The translations under genes and the position numbers were made by a program. A stretch of DNA of 56,290 nucleotides from Chloroflexota bacterium (GTDB lineage Bacteria > Chloroflexota > Limnocylindria > QHBO01). Positions 46,823 to 56,290 of this stretch are shown here, one piece after another (the first letter of the stretch is position 1; every line of letters begins with the position of its first letter). Below the pieces are notes generated by a model. That model was not told the DNA's origin. It did no database searches and worked only from the letters and a program-made list of their open reading frames with translations. Location: the NCBI GenBank assembly GCA_038040195.1, contig JBBPIR010000007.1, forward strand, positions 1-56,290. Direction: 5' to 3'.

Positions 46823-47188
46823 TCAGACCAGCCGGACCACCGCCGGGGCCGCGCTCCACAGCTTTTCGAGCCCGTAGCGCTCGCGTTCGTCGGGCGTGAA
46901 CAGGTGAACGATGACGCTGCCGTAGTCGAGGAGCACCCATCGCGCGCCGGCGCGCCCCTCGATTCCGAGCGGCCGGACCCCCTGCGCCCGCAGCTCCTCG
47001 GCCAGCGCGCCGGCCAGGGCCGTGACCTGGCGGTCGGAACGGCCGGTGCCGATGACGAAGAAGTCGGCCAGCGAGGTGAGCTCCCCGGTGCGCAGCATGA
47101 CGACGTCGCTGGCCTTGTGGTCCGACACGATCTCCACGATCCGGTGCGCCAGCTGAGCCGGGTCGAGCTCCGGGTGGAGCGGGGTCAC
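46823..47188 (-). CDS. rsfS: Ribosomal silencing factor RsfS
   Basis: RsfS binds uL14 on the 50S subunit and blocks subunit joining in starved cells. The 121-residue protein shows the family motifs: IVEIVSDHKASDVVMLRTGELTSLADFFVIGTGRSDRQV (in pieces), GIEGRAGARWVLLDYGSVIVHLFTPDERERYGLEKLW. The GTG at 47188 gives the usual length; there is no strong Shine-Dalgarno sequence. It follows nadD (44 nt gap), the common nadD-rsfS order. Confidence 0.93.
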   Translation of the reverse strand: MTPLHPELDPAQLAHRIVEIVSDHKASDVVMLRTGELTSLADFFVIGTGRSDRQVTALAGALAEELRAQGVRPLGIEGRAGARWVLLDYGSVIVHLFTPDERERYGLEKLWSAAPAVVRLV

Positions 47189-47232
47189 GTTCGGGGTCGG
47201 CTGCTGCAGGTCGGTTCTCCGAGTCCGAGTGG

Positions 47233-47907
47233 CTATGGCTGGTACAGGCGGCGCTCGAGGATCAAATCCTCGACGGCCCGCGGCACAAGGTAGCGGATGG
47301 CGCGGCCGGCCGCCACGCGGCGCCGGATCTCGGTCGCGCTGATGTCCAGCGCCGGCCCGCCCAGGAGGTGGATCCGGACGGCCGCCTTCCCGAAGCGGCG
47401 GGCCAGGTTGGCGCGAGGCGGCAGCGGCGTCCCGCTGCGCGGGCCGACGGCCCAGGACGCCAGCTCGAGGAGCCGATCCGGCTCGCGCCACGAGTCCACC
47501 TGGGCCAGGCTGTCGGCCGCCATGACCAGCACCAGCTCGACGTCCGGATGGCGCCGGCGCAGCTCGACCAGGGTGTCAACCGTGTAGGACGGCCCTTCCC
47601 GCTCGAGCTCGACCAGCGACACGTCCAGCCGCGGGTCATTGGCGATCGCGAGTCGGGTCATCAGGACCCGATCCGCCGCGTGGCTGATGGACCGTCCGCG
47701 CTTGTGGGGCGGGTGGGCTGCGGGGATCAGCAGAACCCGGGATAGGCCCAGCTCGTCGGCGGCCAGGGTCGCCAGCCACAGATGACCGACATGCGGAGGG
47801 TCGAATGTGCCCCCCAGGATGCCGACCCGTTCGGCCCCAGCCGCCACGGGCAGTCCAACCGGCACGAGCCTGGTTCGGGCTCGCGCCCGGGACTGACCGG
47901 CGGTCAC
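47233..47907 (-). CDS. nadD: Nicotinate-nucleotide adenylyltransferase
   Basis: NadD adenylates nicotinate mononucleotide in NAD synthesis. The family opening VGILGGTFDPPHVGHLWLA has the HxGH motif, then LIPAAHPPHKRG, and ISATEIRRRVAAGRAIRYLVP carries the ISxTxxR signature. The GTG at 47907 overlaps the obgE stop as GTGA, giving 224 residues; the first 25 are an unconserved basic leader. Confidence 0.94.
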   Translation of the reverse strand: MTAGQSRARARTRLVPVGLPVAAGAERVGILGGTFDPPHVGHLWLATLAADELGLSRVLLIPAAHPPHKRGRSISHAADRVLMTRLAIANDPRLDVSLVELEREGPSYTVDTLVELRRRHPDVELVLVMAADSLAQVDSWREPDRLLELASWAVGPRSGTPLPPRANLARRFGKAAVRIHLLGGPALDISATEIRRRVAAGRAIRYLVPRAVEDLILERRLYQP

Positions 47908-49193
47908 CCTTCGTCGCCCCACTCGAGCTCGAGGCGGCCGATGCGCACCATGGTCCCGCTCCGTGCGCCGCGGCGTCGGAGCTCGGCGTCGATGCCCAGC
48001 CGTTCGAGGCGGCGCTGGAAGCGCTCCCGCGACTCCTCGTTGGCGAAATCCGTGCGCGCCGCGGTTCGTTCGATCGCCGCGCCCCGGACGCGGAGCCCAT
48101 CCGGCTCGGCGACCACCTCCCAGCCGTCCGCGGCCGGGTCGAAGCGGTGGACGCGGCGCGCGGGCTCGGGCCCGATTTCGGCCTGGCGGCGGTCGGCTTC
48201 AACGAGCGCATCGGCCAGCGCGGCGCGCAGGGCATCCAGGCCGGTCCCGTCGTGGGCCGAAACCGCTATCGGGTCGTACCCGTCCTTGCGCAGGGCGGCG
48301 CCCACCGATCGCCAGCGAGCGCGGGCCTCGGGCAGGTCGTGCTTGGTGACCACCAGCCGCAGCGGCCGTTGAACGAGGGTCGGATCGTGGAGCCGAAGCT
48401 CGGCGAGCACGGCACGCCACTCTTCCGCCGGCTCGTCGGCAGCCCCGTTGACGACGCCCAGCAGGACCCGGCAGCGCTCCACGTGGCGCAGGAACTCGTG
48501 ACCCAGGCCGTATCCCCGGTGCGCGCCTTCGATGAGCCCCGGGACGTCGGCGATGACCGCCGAGCGCTCGCCGTCGGGGCCCGACTCCACCGAGATCACG
48601 CCCAGATTCGGGGAAGTGGTAGTGAACGGGTAGGAGCCGACCTCGGGCCGGGCTGCGGTCAAGGCCGCCAACAGGGTCGACTTGCCGGCGTTGGGGGCAC
48701 CGACCAGCCCGATCTCGGCGATGAGCTTCAGCTCGAGCTCTAGCCAGCCCTCCTCGCCAGGGTCGCCGCGCTCGTAGTGGCGGGGCGCCTGGTGAGTGGA
48801 TGTTACGAAATGGACGTTTCCCCGACCGCCTCGGCCACCGCGGGCCACGACCAACCGGTCGCCAGCTGCGAGCACCTCCCCCAGCACGTCGCCGTCAGGG
48901 TCGCGGCGGACAACCGTCCCGGGCGGCACCCTGAGCACGGCATCGGTGCCGTCGCGGCCGTGCGCCCGCCGCCGCGCGCCACGCCCCCCGCTGGTGGCCT
49001 TCACGTGTGGGGAGTGACGGTAGGCACCGAGGGACGTGAGGCCGGCCTCCGCCGTCAGAATGACCGATCCCCCGCGCCCGCCGTCGCCGCCGTCGGGGCC
49101 GCCGCGCGGCACGTGTGCCTCGCGCCGCATGGACGGTGAGCCGTCGCCTCCCGAACCGGCGGTTACGTGGATGCGGACGCGATCCGCGAACAT
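47904..49193 (-). CDS. obgE: GTPase Obg (CgtA) with OCT domain
   Basis: Obg is an essential GTPase of late 50S assembly and stress control. The Gly-rich Obg fold fills residues about 1-155. The G domain follows: G1 GAPNAGKST, G2 region SYPFTTTSPNLG, G3 DVPGLIEGAHRG, G4 TKHD (often NKxD) and SAHDG. The C-terminal OCT domain (about 345-429) ends in MVRIGRLELEWGDEG. The ATG is 9 nt after TATGAT (49203-49208), without a Shine-Dalgarno sequence. nadD and rsfS follow. Confidence 0.96.
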   Translation of the reverse strand: MFADRVRIHVTAGSGGDGSPSMRREAHVPRGGPDGGDGGRGGSVILTAEAGLTSLGAYRHSPHVKATSGGRGARRRAHGRDGTDAVLRVPPGTVVRRDPDGDVLGEVLAAGDRLVVARGGRGGRGNVHFVTSTHQAPRHYERGDPGEEGWLELELKLIAEIGLVGAPNAGKSTLLAALTAARPEVGSYPFTTTSPNLGVISVESGPDGERSAVIADVPGLIEGAHRGYGLGHEFLRHVERCRVLLGVVNGAADEPAEEWRAVLAELRLHDPTLVQRPLRLVVTKHDLPEARARWRSVGAALRKDGYDPIAVSAHDGTGLDALRAALADALVEADRRQAEIGPEPARRVHRFDPAADGWEVVAEPDGLRVRGAAIERTAARTDFANEESRERFQRRLERLGIDAELRRRGARSGTMVRIGRLELEWGDEG

Positions 49194-49238
49194 CGTGCCC
49201 CGATCATATGGAGCGAACGGGCCAGGGGCCGATCTCGT

Positions 49239-50084
49239 CTACAGGTAGCGGAGCGGGTTGACCTGGACGCCGTTGACGATGACCACGAAGTGGACGTGGG
49301 GTCCGGTGCAGATGCCGGTGCACCCCACGGTCGCGATCTGCTCACCCCGGATCACGCCCTGTCCCGCGCTGACCAGGACCGCACCGAGGTGGTTGTAGCC
49401 GGTCACGCGGCCATCGGAATGCTGAATGGTGACGACCAGGCCGCCACCGTTGTTCTGCCAGCCCGCGGAAACCACGGTGCCGGTATCGGCGGCGAGGACC
49501 GCCCCGCCGTAGGCGTGGGCGATGTCGACGGCCTGGTGACCGCCCCAGAAGTACTGCGACACATATCCGCCCGGCACGGGCCAGGTCAGCGAGCCGTCAC
49601 CGTCCACGTAGCCCGTGGGACCGGCCCACGGCAGCGAGGTCCCCGCCGACCCCGACCGGACGGGAGGCGGCGCCGGCAGCGGGATGGCGGCCACCGGCTC
49701 GGGGGCCGGAGTGGAAAGGACGCGGGTGCCATCCGTGACATCCACGGCCTCCGCCCCGGTCGGCGGCTGAAGTTCGATGGTGATCTGCCCGTCCTGGACG
49801 GCCGCCATCTGCTCCGAGACGGCTCCGCGCGCCGGGACCACCACCCGAATCGTGGTCAAATCCGGGGTCAGCGCGCCTTGGGCGCTCAAGGCTCCCAGCG
49901 TGCCACTACCCACCACCAGCACCACCACCAGCAGGTGGAGGACGCCGCGGGCCAGGAACGCACGAATGGCGCGAATCCGGCGGCGCACCGGCCGGGTCGG
50001 TTCAACCAATAGCGCTGGCTCCTGCGCGTGTTCCCAATGAACAACTCGACGCCAGGGAGCGATCCTGGCGGACCGCAGGGGCAT
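49239..50084 (-). CDS. M23-family peptidoglycan endopeptidase, membrane-anchored
   Basis: The LytM/M23 zinc peptidase domain occupies the last 125 residues: GGHQAVDIAHAYGGAVLAADTGTV holds the HxxxD ligands, and GPHVHFVVIVNGVQVNP the HxH ligand. Before it come a basic N-terminus, a membrane helix (about residues 45-65) and a Pro-rich linker. It probably trims cell-wall peptides outside the membrane. The ATG at 50084 follows a promoter-like TTGACC-18-TAGGAT (50132-50137 and 50108-50113) by 23 nt, giving 281 residues. Confidence 0.88.
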   Translation of the reverse strand: MPLRSARIAPWRRVVHWEHAQEPALLVEPTRPVRRRIRAIRAFLARGVLHLLVVVLVVGSGTLGALSAQGALTPDLTTIRVVVPARGAVSEQMAAVQDGQITIELQPPTGAEAVDVTDGTRVLSTPAPEPVAAIPLPAPPPVRSGSAGTSLPWAGPTGYVDGDGSLTWPVPGGYVSQYFWGGHQAVDIAHAYGGAVLAADTGTVVSAGWQNNGGGLVVTIQHSDGRVTGYNHLGAVLVSAGQGVIRGEQIATVGCTGICTGPHVHFVVIVNGVQVNPLRYL

Positions 50085-50107
50085 GGAGAACGGCGTCGTG
50101 CCGGCCG

Positions 50108-50137
50108 ATCCTAGCAAGCGGATCAAAGGCGGGTCAA
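50108..50137 (-). promoter_or_regulatory. Promoter of the M23 peptidase gene
   Basis: TTGACC (50132-50137) and TAGGAT (50108-50113) are 18 nt apart on the minus strand. They lie just after the amidase stop, so this gene need not depend on read-through from rho-amidase. This is the best -35 hexamer in the window. Confidence 0.65.
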
Positions 50138-50140
50138 CCC

Positions 50141-51523
50141 TTACGACGGTCCGGTGTCGAGCTGCAACGCCGGCGCCCCGAGATCGGAGAGGACGGCGTT
50201 GCCCACCTGCACCGTAATCCATGCCACCGCCCGGACTCCCGACGGCGGATCCGGCAGCCGAAGCTCGAGGTCCACCGACTCGCCCGGCGCCAGCGCCGGG
50301 ACCTCGACATCAAGCGGCGCCAGTCGCGGTGGTCGGGCCAGATACGGTTCGGCCGTGGGAGCCCATCCGGCGAGCAGCTGCACGCCGACGGGCCATGGAT
50401 CGGAGCCGGTGTTGGTGACGCGGATGCCCGCCCGTGCGAGGTCGCCCACGACCGTCGGCCAGTACATCGGTCCCTCACCGGGCTCAACCTCGGGCGGCAG
50501 CCCCGCCGAGCCACCCGGAGCCAGCAAGTCCAAGCGGACCGCGAGGAAACGATCCGCGAACCACGCGGTGAGCGCGTCGACCAGGGCCCCTGCGATCGCC
50601 TCCTGGGCGTCCCGGGTGGCCAACAGGTCGGCCTCGGCGGCCAGCGACATCGACCCGACCTCGGCCAGCACGCCCGGCATCAGGATGCCGCGCCGCGGCT
50701 CCCGCGGATCGCCGGTCTCGGTCGCCGGGGCGATGACGTAGTAGTTCACCGCGTCGATCCCGCGGTCCTGCCGGACGTAGGGGGCCACCCCACTCAGGGC
50801 CGTCACGACCTCCTCCTGGACCAGGGTCGCCAGGCGCTGGGAAAGGGGGACGCCCCACGGCGTCTCATCGGTCCAGAACGTCTCGGTGGCCGCAATCTCG
50901 AGCACGACCCCGTCCTGGGTCAAGGAGTTGATGTGAATGCTGAGCAGGACGTCAGCGCGCGCCAGGTTGACGAGGTCGATGTGAGCCGCCAGCTCGTCCC
51001 GGGTGCGGGTCCCCTCGGGAAACAGGGAGCCGAACCCGGCATACCCGTCGCCGTTGACGTCGCTGAACGCCTCGCCGTGGCAGCCGAGGTCGGGATACAG
51101 GTCGCCAGCCAGGGCCACGTCGGCCTGGCGGGTCATGACCACCGTGACGCCCTCCGCCTCCAGCTGGTCGCGAAGCGCCAACGAGATCGCCAGCGTCAAT
51201 GCCTTCTCGGAGCGCTCCACCCGGTTGTCGTACGGATTCGGCACGCCCCAGTCCAGGCAACCCCCATGACCGGGATCGATGGCCACCACGATCGCCGCCG
51301 GGTTGGGGCCGTAGATGCGGCTGTCAGATCCCGGAGCCGGGACCACCCGGCCGAAGATGGTGCCGGGCTCCGGCACGGCCGAGGGACTCGCTGACGGCCC
51401 AGGCGCGGAAGCCGGTAGGCTCGCCGAACTTGGGGCGCAGGCCGCCAGGACCAGGACCAGGCCGGCAGCGAGGGTTGTGGATGCCCGGAGGTGGGAGTCC
51501 CGGAGGCCGCTAAGCGGCCTCAT
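50141..51523 (-). CDS. N-acetylmuramoyl-L-alanine amidase (Amidase_3) lipoprotein
   Basis: A lipobox (VLAACAPS) marks a lipoprotein. The Amidase_3 domain (about residues 75-330) has VAIDPGHGG, the Glu-bearing VERSEKALTLAISLAL, LLSIHINS and a C-terminal Glu (AEVGSMS), the zinc set of this family, which cleaves the MurNAc-L-Ala bond. A C-terminal beta domain (about 345-460) has an Ig-like look, IRVTNTGSDPWPVGVQLLAGW. The ATG overlaps the rho stop as ATGA. M23 peptidase is downstream, so a wall-remodelling group is likely. Confidence 0.9.
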   Translation of the reverse strand: MRPLSGLRDSHLRASTTLAAGLVLVLAACAPSSASLPASAPGPSASPSAVPEPGTIFGRVVPAPGSDSRIYGPNPAAIVVAIDPGHGGCLDWGVPNPYDNRVERSEKALTLAISLALRDQLEAEGVTVVMTRQADVALAGDLYPDLGCHGEAFSDVNGDGYAGFGSLFPEGTRTRDELAAHIDLVNLARADVLLSIHINSLTQDGVVLEIAATETFWTDETPWGVPLSQRLATLVQEEVVTALSGVAPYVRQDRGIDAVNYYVIAPATETGDPREPRRGILMPGVLAEVGSMSLAAEADLLATRDAQEAIAGALVDALTAWFADRFLAVRLDLLAPGGSAGLPPEVEPGEGPMYWPTVVGDLARAGIRVTNTGSDPWPVGVQLLAGWAPTAEPYLARPPRLAPLDVEVPALAPGESVDLELRLPDPPSGVRAVAWITVQVGNAVLSDLGAPALQLDTGPS

Positions 51524-52983
51524 CGGCCCTCGGAAGCCTCGACGCTCTTGGAGAGGGAGACCAGGAACTCGGAGTTGTTCTTCGTCTTGCCCAAACGCTG
51601 CATGAGCAGCTCGATCCCCTCGTTGGGGCCGACCGCGCTCAGCATGCGGCGCATGGTCCAGATCATCTTCAGCGTGTTCTCGTCCAGGAGCAGCTCCTCG
51701 CGGCGGGTGCCGGAGCGCAGAACGTCGAGGGCCGGGAAGATCCGCTTCTCGCTCAGCTTGCGGTCGAGCACGAGCTCCATGTTGCCGGTCCCCTTGAACT
51801 CCTCGTAGATGACGTCGTCCATCCGCGAACCGGTGTCCACCAGGCAGGTGGCGATGACGGTCAGGCTGCCGCCGCCTTCGATGTTCCGCGCCGCACCGAA
51901 GAAGCGCTTGGGCGGGTACAGCGCCGCCGGGTCCACGCCACCCGACAGGGTCTTGCCCGATGCCGGCAGGGCCAGGTTGTAGGCACGGGCCAGGCGAGTG
52001 ATCGAGTCGAGCAGGATAATCACGTCGCGCCCGGTCTCCACCTGCCGCTTGGCGATCTCCAGGGTCATCTCCGCCACACGGGTGTGGTTCTCGGTCGGCT
52101 CGTCGAAGGTGGAGGCGTAGATCTCGCCCTGCACCGAGCGCTGCATGTCGGTGACTTCCTCGGGCCGTTCGCCGATGAGGGCGACCATGAGCAGCGCGTC
52201 GGGATGGTTGTCGGTAATGCCGTGCGCAATGTTCTTGAGCACCGTCGTTTTGCCGGCCTTGGCAGGCGACAGGATCAGGCCGCGCTGGCCCTTGCCGATG
52301 GGGGCGATCAGGTTGATCAGCCGCTGGGTGAGGTTCTTCTGGTCGGTCTCCAGGTTGAACATCTCATCGGGGAAGACCGGCACCAGCGAGTCGAAGTTCG
52401 GCCGCCGGCGGGCGAGCTCGGGATCGATCTCGTTGACCGTGTCGACCCGCGCCAGGCCCCAGTACTTCTCCTGGTCCTTAGGGGCGCGGCTGAGCCCCAC
52501 AACCCGGTCGCCGGTGCGCAGGCCGAAACGACGGACGATGCTCGATGACACGTAGATGTCATCCGGCGAGGGCATGACGCCGTGGCGGCGCAGGAAGGCA
52601 AAGCCTTCGTCCACGATCTCGAGGATGCCGGACACCTCGCCGGCCACGACCTCCTCGCGGTGCGTGGCCTGGGCCAGCGGTACCGCGTCAAGGAGCTTCA
52701 GCACCAGGTCCGAGTGCTCGAGGCCATCGGCTTCGATGCCGTATTCGGTGGCCAGCTCGCGGAGCTCGTCGACCGACTTCTCCTGCAGCTCCCCGAGGGT
52801 CAGGGCCGGCTCTTCGTCGGCGCCCTGCGGGTAGCCACCCGCATAGACCGATGCATAGCCGGGGCCGAAATCGCGCCGGCGCTGGAAGTTTCCGCGCGGT
52901 GCGCCGCCGTGGCGGCGTGGCCCCCCTCCGTCGGGTCGACGGCGCGGGCGTCCGCGTCGGGGCTGGCGGGATTCGTCATTCAT
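51520..52983 (-). CDS. rho: Transcription termination factor Rho
   Basis: Rho is the hexameric RNA helicase that ends transcription. An Arg/Gly-rich N-terminal extension (residues about 1-60) precedes the Rho_N motif ([25 protein letters not shown]). The RNA-binding domain follows: [15 protein letters not shown] (RNP1-like), and [20 protein letters not shown]-loop [15 protein letters not shown], Walker [19 protein letters not shown]-loop [12 protein letters not shown] and R-loop complete the ATPase. The ATG at 52983 has GGAGA 10 nt upstream. Confidence 0.98.
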   Translation of the reverse strand: MNDESRQPRRGRPRRRPDGGGPRRHGGAPRGNFQRRRDFGPGYASVYAGGYPQGADEEPALTLGELQEKSVDELRELATEYGIEADGLEHSDLVLKLLDAVPLAQATHREEVVAGEVSGILEIVDEGFAFLRRHGVMPSPDDIYVSSSIVRRFGLRTGDRVVGLSRAPKDQEKYWGLARVDTVNEIDPELARRRPNFDSLVPVFPDEMFNLETDQKNLTQRLINLIAPIGKGQRGLILSPAKAGKTTVLKNIAHGITDNHPDALLMVALIGERPEEVTDMQRSVQGEIYASTFDEPTENHTRVAEMTLEIAKRQVETGRDVIILLDSITRLARAYNLALPASGKTLSGGVDPAALYPPKRFFGAARNIEGGGSLTVIATCLVDTGSRMDDVIYEEFKGTGNMELVLDRKLSEKRIFPALDVLRSGTRREELLLDENTLKMIWTMRRMLSAVGPNEGIELLMQRLGKTKNNSEFLVSLSKSVEASEGR

Positions 52984-53073
52984 GGGGAATAGGTCTCCGT
53001 CAAGGGGTACCGGGGCGCAAGGCGGGCCGAACGGCCGCTGCGGGCTCCGGGTGGGGTTGAGGTCGGCGTCCGG

Positions 53074-54669
53074 TCAGACCTTGCGGCTCCCGGCTCGGGT
53101 CGTAATGTTCGGCCCGCCGTAGCCACTCATCTCGCCGATCAGCTGCGCGCGGATCTGGCGCAGGACCGGCCGCCAATCGAGATGATCATACCCGAGTGAG
53201 GCAACCACCTCCTCGGCAGATGGTCCTAGCCCGGCGCGCCACATGGAGCGGAGGAGGTCGCCGGCGTCCGTCGCGCGCCACCAGGCGGGGCCGAACCGAT
53301 CGCGGAGAGCGGTCGACAGGCTCCCTTCCAGCAGCCAGGCGCGAAGGTATTTCGCGGCATATAGGCCGTCATCCACGTCCGCCAGGTAATTGGCTTCGGG
53401 AGTGATGACCCCGGTCATCATGCCCAGCAGGCCGGCGTACTCGGCCCGGTGCACCGCCCACGCCCCGCCGCGATGGAGTCGCAGCTCGTACAACAGCTTG
53501 GCGGTGTAGCGGCGCAGGAAAAAGAGCTTGCGGAAGGCCTCGAAATCGAGCCAGCCGCCGATGCCGTCGGCCGGCATGCGCAGCTCATCCCCCAGCCAGT
53601 CGGGGTCGGCGACCAGGTACTGGAACAGGAACGCCCAGCCCTCGGTCACGCTCTCGTCGCCGACAAGGCGGTCCGCCGGGGCCAGCTTGGGATTGATGTG
53701 TGCGAAATGCTGGAGATGACCCATCTCGTGGAGCGCGCCACCGTAATCGTCGTGCCCGCCCCGGGGCTGGACGACGAGCCGCACGTCACCCGGCACCCGG
53801 ATCGGGACGCAGAATGCCCGGGACGACTTGGCCGCCCGCGGCTCGAGGTCGAGCGTGATCCCGGGCTGGGTGCCGAGGTCAATGCCCAGCCGCGCCAGGG
53901 TTTCGACCAGGACCGGCATCAAGCGGGTCGACTCGAAGTGCTGGTCCCAGCCGCGGCCCCGCAGCAGGTGGGCGAGATCCGCAACGCTGGCATCTCCGCC
54001 CTCGATCTCGATCAGGGCCAGGTAGCGCCGTAGGGCGGCGTAGTAGATCGTCTCCGAATCGGTCAGGAAGGCTGCGGCGCCGGCGGCCACGGCATCCGGG
54101 TCCAGGCCGACCGCGTCGCGGATGAGGTCCACGTAATCGGCCGCGCCCAGGGCCTGAGCCTGGGCATGGAGGCGGGCCCAGCGCTCCTCGCGCATCGGGT
54201 TGATGGCCTCGACCGCCAGCCGGTAGCGCTCGTCGAGCGCGTTGCGCTCGCCTCGGTCGCTGATGTCCGCCACCCGGATCGGGACCTGGCGATACCCGAT
54301 CCGCTCCCCGCGCCACATGACGGCCGCGGTGGTCTCGGCGACCGCGATGCGGTCCGAGATGTCCGCCACCGACTGCTCGAGATGGCCCTGGACCGCGAAT
54401 CCGAGCAGGCGGTGGGCTCGGCGGGCCGACGCGTTCGTGCCCGCGGCCGCCTGGCGCAGCCCGTCGATCGCGTCCTCGGAGAACAGGCCCGCGTGCCGGC
54501 GGTAGACCGGCGCCATGTCAAGTTCGGCGCGGAACCCGGCCAGGTTGGCGTACTGGGCCTCGCCCTGTTCGGCCGAGAAGGCCTCGACCTCGTCTTCATA
54601 GGCGGCCTGGTCGAACGCGCCGGTGGCCCGGCGTCGGGTCGTGCCGCGCCGCGGAGCGGTACGGGTCAC
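53074..54669 (-). CDS. M3-like (gluzincin) metallopeptidase
   Basis: The 531-residue protein is mostly helical, with the zinc motif HEMGH in GGALHEMGHLQHFAH and the third ligand Glu in ESVTEGWAFLFQYL, about 25-30 residues later, the M3/oligoendopeptidase spacing. Similarity to named M3 enzymes is weak elsewhere, so it may be a divergent subfamily. The N-terminal 20 residues are very basic (TRRRATG). There is no signal peptide, so it acts in the cytoplasm. The GTG start is 8 nt after the pyrG stop, so co-transcription with pyrG is likely. Confidence 0.78.
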   Translation of the reverse strand: MTRTAPRRGTTRRRATGAFDQAAYEDEVEAFSAEQGEAQYANLAGFRAELDMAPVYRRHAGLFSEDAIDGLRQAAAGTNASARRAHRLLGFAVQGHLEQSVADISDRIAVAETTAAVMWRGERIGYRQVPIRVADISDRGERNALDERYRLAVEAINPMREERWARLHAQAQALGAADYVDLIRDAVGLDPDAVAAGAAAFLTDSETIYYAALRRYLALIEIEGGDASVADLAHLLRGRGWDQHFESTRLMPVLVETLARLGIDLGTQPGITLDLEPRAAKSSRAFCVPIRVPGDVRLVVQPRGGHDDYGGALHEMGHLQHFAHINPKLAPADRLVGDESVTEGWAFLFQYLVADPDWLGDELRMPADGIGGWLDFEAFRKLFFLRRYTAKLLYELRLHRGGAWAVHRAEYAGLLGMMTGVITPEANYLADVDDGLYAAKYLRAWLLEGSLSTALRDRFGPAWWRATDAGDLLRSMWRAGLGPSAEEVVASLGYDHLDWRPVLRQIRAQLIGEMSGYGGPNITTRAGSRKV

Positions 54670-54677
54670 CGATCCGG

Positions 54678-56290
<1,613 letters not shown>

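Overview
The window is a single, very GC-rich (roughly 70%), gene-dense bacterial chromosome segment with almost no intergenic space and no insertion sequences, phage genes or CRISPR array. The gene content (HrcA/CIRCE control of grpE-dnaK, a DUF5679 mini-protein, an F420-type LLM enzyme, DnaE2 with an ImuA/ImuB/DUF6504 cassette, Rho, a T-box riboswitch, many lipoproteins and no outer-membrane genes) fits an uncultured Chloroflexota of the Limnocylindria/Ellin6529 kind. That placement is an inference from gene content; no marker phylogeny was run.

Layout. 0-6.6 kb (minus): hrcA-grpE-dnaK under a perfect CIRCE operator, then a VanW-domain protein, lepA and a CPBP protease. 6.8-7.3 kb (plus): rpsT with a long basic tail. 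7.3-11.8 kb (minus): a translationally coupled ROK kinase-gap-pgk-eno glycolytic operon. 11.9-15.4 kb (minus): DUF5679 protein, uridine-phosphorylase-like enzyme and a large surface protein with a lamin-tail domain. 15.5-20.1 kb: a small membrane protein and carAB, in which CarB lacks the allosteric domain. 20.2-24.4 kb: bioY-VIT1, a cupin-cyclase fusion, and a cupredoxin-DUF2330 pair. 24.5-34.9 kb: an SOS mutagenesis region with dnaE2 and imuA-imuB-DUF6504, each behind a promoter whose spacer holds a LexA-type palindrome, with lipoprotein, LLM and RibD-like genes between. 34.9-38.2 kb: a patchy stretch bounded by two tRNA-Ala genes, holding lipoproteins and a 5'-truncated glnQ. 38.2-46.4 kb (plus): GNAT-leuS behind a T-box leader, then comEA-comEC-HD-holA. 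46.4-56.3 kb (minus): YgiT-like zinc protein, rsfS, nadD, obgE, an M23 peptidase, an amidase, rho, an M3-like peptidase and pyrG (cut by the window end).

The most unusual structure is at 37.97-38.27 kb. A T-box leader with a leucine (CTC) specifier, antiterminator motif and intrinsic terminator precedes GNAT-leuS, and a complete tRNA-Ala(GGC) gene sits inside it, between Stem I and the T-box motif, bracketed by a perfect 7-bp inverted repeat. I know of no described T-box with a tRNA gene inside its own leader.

Two other themes run through the window. At least fourteen genes have a TANNNT-like -10 hexamer only 6-10 nt before the start codon and no Shine-Dalgarno sequence, which predicts widespread leaderless mRNAs. 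Several conserved proteins have unusual domain layouts: CarB without its MGS-like domain, ImuB without most of its N-terminal palm, DnaE2 with a long hydrophilic insertion, and S20 with a long Ala/Lys/Arg tail.
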